Source: Bacillus sp. AFS059628 (GTDB taxonomy: Bacteria; Bacillota; Bacilli; Bacillales; Bacillaceae_G). Taken from it: a stretch of 64,000 nucleotides of DNA. The stretch spans positions 1-64,000 of the forward strand of contig NZ_NVEC01000001.1 in assembly GCF_002571225.1 (NCBI RefSeq), read 5' to 3'. The notes under the pieces were generated by a model. That model was not told the DNA's origin and made no database searches. It saw only the letters and a list, made by a program, of their open reading frames with translations. A program made the translations under genes and the position numbers. Below, piece after piece: positions 60,661 to 64,000 of the stretch (the stretch's first letter is position 1; every line of letters begins with the position of its first letter).

Positions 60661-62304
60661 TTATAGCGATTTCGTCACTTTTACTCCGAAAAATCCATCT
60701 ACATTTACAAGTTCACCATACGCCACCAATACATCATTTACATAAATACGAATTGGTTCGTCAATATCTTCATCTAGTACAACCGCTTCATTCTCTTGTA
60801 AACTTAAAATATCTTGAATGGTTTTCACTGTGCTTCCAAATACAAATTTCACGTTCATTTCTACATTTTGTAGAATGGATGTGTCCATGTATACTGGTTC
60901 CATTTGTTTTACTTCTTTAAATTCAATAGGTTGCACAACAGGTTCTACAACTTTTTCTTCTTCTATTTCTTCCGTAACAATCTCTTCTTCCTCTTCCACC
61001 ATTGGATATAGAAGTCTTCTTACCATTTCTTTCGCTTCTGTAATCGGTAAAATTTGATACATTTTTGATTGAAGCAGGTCGCCAATTTCAAGGTTAAACG
61101 TAATTTGAACGAGTTCGTCCACTTCCATTGACTCTCCCAAATATTCCATTTCTTCTTTTAAGGTTACAAATTTAACATTTGGTGGTGTCATGTCCATTTT
61201 TTCTTGAAACATTTCTGACATCGCTGTTGCCGCATGCCCCATCATTTGGTTCATGATTTCTTTAATACCGCTCAGTTCTAATTCACTAAGTTCTTTCTCA
61301 GAATCAACTTCCCCTGTCCCCATCATCATTAAATCTACCATTGTTAAAGCGACATCTTTCGTAAATACGAATACATTCTCATTCTTTAGTCCTTCAACAA
61401 AATCAACATTTAAAATAACAAACGGGACTGGTACTCCATCATAATGACGAACATTGATCGCTTCTACATTCGGTGTACTAATTGAAACTGGCTGATTTAA
61501 AAGCGTTGACAATACTGTTGAAGCGGAACCAATTGAAATATTTGCAATTTCACCAAGGACATCTTTCTCTTCTTGCGTTAAATGTTCTTTTTCAACTTGT
61601 TCTTCTACAATCTCAGTTTCCACTACTTCTGCTGGCTCGTCTTGCTCTTCTACTCCACCAGATAATTGCATTAATTTATTTATCATTTGTTTCGCATGTT
61701 CAACTGAAACAATTTGCACAAGTTTAGAGTTTACAAGATTATCTATCTTTAAATCAAACGATACTTTAACAATCGTTTGATTCCCATCGATTTCCGAGAT
61801 TTTCTCCATTTCTTCTGATAGCTTTACAACTTTAATTGTCGGCGGAGACATATCTACTGTATCTTGGAAGAATTCAGACATAGATGTAGCTGCGAACCCC
61901 ATCATTTGATTCATCGCTTCTTGTACAGCACTTAGCTCTAATTCACCAAGTTCTTTTCCGTCCTCCACTTCACCTGTTCCCATCATCATTAAATCAGCAA
62001 TGGATAATGCAACATCTTGCTTAAGGACAAGAAGGTTTTCCATATCTAATCCTTTTGTAAAATGAATGTTTAGTACAACGTGTGGAACTTCGACGTCGCT
62101 TGAATCATATAAATCTACCAATTCGATGCGAGGAGCAGTAATGCTTACTTGCCTATTTAAGATTGTTGATAATACAGTCGAAGCTGAACCAAATGATATA
62201 TTTGCAATTTCGCCAAGAATATCGCATTCTTGAGGCGTTAAATGCTCATTTTCTTTTTCTAGCACAATTGTGCTCGTATCCCCTTTTGTGTGTTGCTCAG
62301 GCAT
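60661..62304 (-). CDS. fliY: Flagellar motor switch phosphatase FliY with tandem CheC domains
   Basis: A 547-residue protein. Two homologous CheC-type domains (about residues 20-215 and 240-435) each carry two DxxxExxN/SxxxExxN active-site motifs: DILGEIAN with SAVQEAMN, and DVLGEIAN with SGIKEIMN. A proline/valine/glutamate linker and a C-terminal SpoA (FliN) domain follow (NVEMNVKFVFGSTVKTIQDI on). It should dephosphorylate CheY-P at the C-ring. No CheY-binding N-terminal peptide is evident. It is larger than B. subtilis FliY (about 380 residues), from duplication of the CheC part. GAGGAGG precedes the ATG. Confidence 0.92.
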   Translation of the reverse strand: MPEQHTKGDTSTIVLEKENEHLTPQECDILGEIANISFGSASTVLSTILNRQVSITAPRIELVDLYDSSDVEVPHVVLNIHFTKGLDMENLLVLKQDVALSIADLMMMGTGEVEDGKELGELELSAVQEAMNQMMGFAATSMSEFFQDTVDMSPPTIKVVKLSEEMEKISEIDGNQTIVKVSFDLKIDNLVNSKLVQIVSVEHAKQMINKLMQLSGGVEEQDEPAEVVETEIVEEQVEKEHLTQEEKDVLGEIANISIGSASTVLSTLLNQPVSISTPNVEAINVRHYDGVPVPFVILNVDFVEGLKNENVFVFTKDVALTMVDLMMMGTGEVDSEKELSELELSGIKEIMNQMMGHAATAMSEMFQEKMDMTPPNVKFVTLKEEMEYLGESMEVDELVQITFNLEIGDLLQSKMYQILPITEAKEMVRRLLYPMVEEEEEIVTEEIEEEKVVEPVVQPIEFKEVKQMEPVYMDTSILQNVEMNVKFVFGSTVKTIQDILSLQENEAVVLDEDIDEPIRIYVNDVLVAYGELVNVDGFFGVKVTKSL

Positions 62305-62431
62305 TTTCTCTGCCTCCTCATTTCTGTTTTTCTATCAAATGATATAAACTCTCATTTTATTTTAACAAACTTATTATATAAAACGTTAATATGTATTTAT
62401 TCCCATTTTCAGCTTAGTAACAATTAACCAA

Positions 62432-62465
62432 AAAGCTCCCCAATTGTATACAAGTGGGGAGCTTT
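62432..62465 (-). terminator. Terminator of cheA
   Basis: An 11-bp stem (AAAGCTCCCCA and complement) with a 12-nt loop, 12 bases after the cheA stop, with A-runs on the left as U-tract. fliY is therefore probably transcribed from a promoter in 62305-62431, where no clear -35/-10 pair was found. Confidence 0.82.
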
Positions 62466-62477
62466 CCTTCATTCCTA

Positions 62478-64000
62478 TTATAAACCTTCTGGGTTTAAAA
62501 TGAGGACCACTCGTCCATCACCGAGAATTGTCGCACCAGAGAAATAATTAGAACTCTCTGCAAAGAAGTCACCTAATGACTTTAAGACTATTTCTCTTTG
62601 ACCGATAATTGTGTTTACAATAAGTCCATAGCTGCGATGTGTATTACGAACAATTAACACAGGAACCATTTGACCATCATATGACGCAAACGCCTCATCT
62701 GCTGTTTTCTCACCAAATACCGTACTTAAATGCTTCACTTCAATAATTTGATTACGGTAATTTAACACATCTTTTCCTTGTATGGATTGGATGTCTTCTC
62801 TCTTGATTCGAATTGCTTCAACAATATTACCAAGAGGTAAAGCATAACGTTTATCATTCGTTTGAACAAGCATAGATTGTATAATAGACAACGTTAATGG
62901 AAGTTCAATTCTGAATGTACTGCCTTTTCCTTCTTCAGAATCAATAATTAAATGTCCACCTAAACTATGGATTGTATGTTTCACTACATCTAATCCAACC
63001 CCGCGCCCAGAAAGATCTGATACAACTTCAGCTGTACTAAATCCTGGTTGGAAGATCAAATCAAATATTTCACGGTCTGTTAATTTATTTGCCTCAGATT
63101 CTGTTACAACACCATTTTTAATCGCTTTTTCTAATACTTTCCCTTTATGAATTCCATTTCCATCATCCGTAATTTGAATTACGACATGATTTCCACTATG
63201 GAACGCTTCTAATTTAATCGTACCTGTCTCATTTTTACCTGCATCACGACGTTGTTCAACAGTTTCAACCCCATGATCAATTGCATTACGAATTAAATGA
63301 ACAAGCGGATCACCGATTTCATCAATAACAATCTTATCGACTTCAGTATCTTCACCTGTAATTTGTAAATCGATTTTTTTCCCTAAATCTTTCGCTAACA
63401 TACGTACCATACGCGGGAAACGATTAAAGACTGTTTCAATCGGCACCATACGCATGTTTAGAAGTACATTTTGAATATCTTTTGAAATATCGCCTAATCG
63501 ATTTAAATGCTCAATTAATTCTTTGTTTTGAATTGCTTGTGCCAATTCATCTATACGACCACGCTCAATTACACTTTCTTCAAACATGTTCATTAATCTT
63601 TCAATTTTTTCTAATTGAACACGTATGGAACGATTTTCTACTTTACCATTTTTCGTTTTTGCAGTGCTTTTAGCTGGTGTAGCATTAGCAGATTGTTTAG
63701 ATACTTCTTTAGTTGATTCCACATGCGTAGCCGCTTGTATAACTTCTTGTACGACTTCTTGTGTAACCAATTTTTCCGAAACTACTTCTTTTGATGTATG
63801 TCCTTGCTTCACTTCTACTTTCTCAATTTCAGAAACATGAAGCACTACTTGTTTTAATTCTTCTTCACTTTGATCAGTATCCATAAATACTGTGAACTCA
63901 AACCCGAAAGCATCTGCTTCAATTTCTTCAATACTTGGAACTGTTCTTTGTACATTACCTACATTTTGCAGCGCTTCAATACACATAATGGCACGTACTG
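62478..64000 (-). CDS. cheA: Chemotaxis histidine kinase CheA, N-terminus outside window
   Basis: The frame is open to the window end, showing the C-terminal 507 residues. The phospho-acceptor Hpt (P1) domain is not in the window. Visible: end of P2, dimerisation helices (SIRVQLEKIERLMNMFEESV), kinase N-box HLIRNAIDHGVE, G1 ITDDGNGIHKG, G2 LSGRGVGLDVVK, and the C-terminal CheW-like domain (YALPLGNIVEAIRIKREDI). It ends in EGL just before its terminator. It phosphorylates CheY. Confidence 0.95.
   Translation of the reverse strand, partial: VRAIMCIEALQNVGNVQRTVPSIEEIEADAFGFEFTVFMDTDQSEEELKQVVLHVSEIEKVEVKQGHTSKEVVSEKLVTQEVVQEVIQAATHVESTKEVSKQSANATPAKSTAKTKNGKVENRSIRVQLEKIERLMNMFEESVIERGRIDELAQAIQNKELIEHLNRLGDISKDIQNVLLNMRMVPIETVFNRFPRMVRMLAKDLGKKIDLQITGEDTEVDKIVIDEIGDPLVHLIRNAIDHGVETVEQRRDAGKNETGTIKLEAFHSGNHVVIQITDDGNGIHKGKVLEKAIKNGVVTESEANKLTDREIFDLIFQPGFSTAEVVSDLSGRGVGLDVVKHTIHSLGGHLIIDSEEGKGSTFRIELPLTLSIIQSMLVQTNDKRYALPLGNIVEAIRIKREDIQSIQGKDVLNYRNQIIEVKHLSTVFGEKTADEAFASYDGQMVPVLIVRNTHRSYGLIVNTIIGQREIVLKSLGDFFAESSNYFSGATILGDGRVVLILNPEGL

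Noticed and set aside
1-64000. CRISPR array, tRNA, rRNA or complete insertion sequence
   Set aside because: No spaced direct-repeat array, tRNA or rRNA sequence or transposase gene was seen; the only repeats are those listed.

Overview
The window is a low-GC Firmicute chromosome, and every recognisable gene points to the Bacillus cereus group. It has a H-type small acid-soluble spore protein gene (sspH), a YfmQ-family gene, a sortase-built pilus locus of the Bcp type, and above all the compact group-specific motility locus with mogR and a FliY carrying doubled CheC domains. The motility genes are open and look intact, which argues for a motile cereus/thuringiensis/mycoides-type strain. Species cannot be settled from this sequence.

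Layout. (1) 1-4,000: a palindromic repeat sitting in or at the end of a broken DUF3885-like gene, a class A beta-lactamase-fold serine hydrolase, a cupin, two small envelope proteins, and a secreted CYTH-type protein. (2) 4,036-10,029: an operon of ABC importer (ATPase, lipoprotein, double permease), beta-CASP metallo-hydrolase and secreted CYTH-like protein, divergent from a LysR regulator. (3) 10,070-13,572: a lipoprotein, an MFS exporter with a divergent Xre/TPR regulator and shared palindromic operators, and sspH. (4) 13,594-20,365: a pilus operon (tip pilin, YPKN major pilin, two class C sortases), with a strong hairpin between the pilin and sortase genes. (5) 20,648-25,858: an ABM-domain protein, a dienelactone-hydrolase-like protein, a frameshifted membrane ORF, a TetR regulator with a perfect operator and its partner membrane protein, azlCD with a TrmB-type regulator, and an AlaX-type editing protein. 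(6) 26,001-64,000: the motility and chemotaxis locus, almost all on the minus strand, from cheA (cut by the window end) to flgG.

Terminators divide the motility locus, in transcription order, into: cheA; fliY plus two unknown envelope or motor-associated genes; yaaR-like, flgN-like, flgK, flgL, fliD, fliS, fliT-like; flgB, flgC, fliE, fliF, fliG, fliH, fliI; fliJ-like, fliK, flgD, flgE plus two unknown genes; cheV; mogR; and SLT transglycosylase, SpoA-domain protein, fliM, fliN, fliO-like, fliP, fliQ, fliR, flhB, flhA, flhF, flgG. Two flagellin genes and the pair unknown-cheR run on the plus strand. I saw no sigD, flgM, fliL, flhG, cheB, cheC, cheD or cheW in the window, which fits MogR-type rather than SigD-type control.

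Most notable signals outside the genes: two motility genes (cheR and flgG) have a 9-bp stem, 4-nt loop hairpin inserted exactly between the Shine-Dalgarno sequence and the start codon, so that normal spacing exists only when the hairpin is folded. A diverged element with a near-invariant 16-nt core occurs three times, each time downstream of, and in the same sense as, a motility gene.
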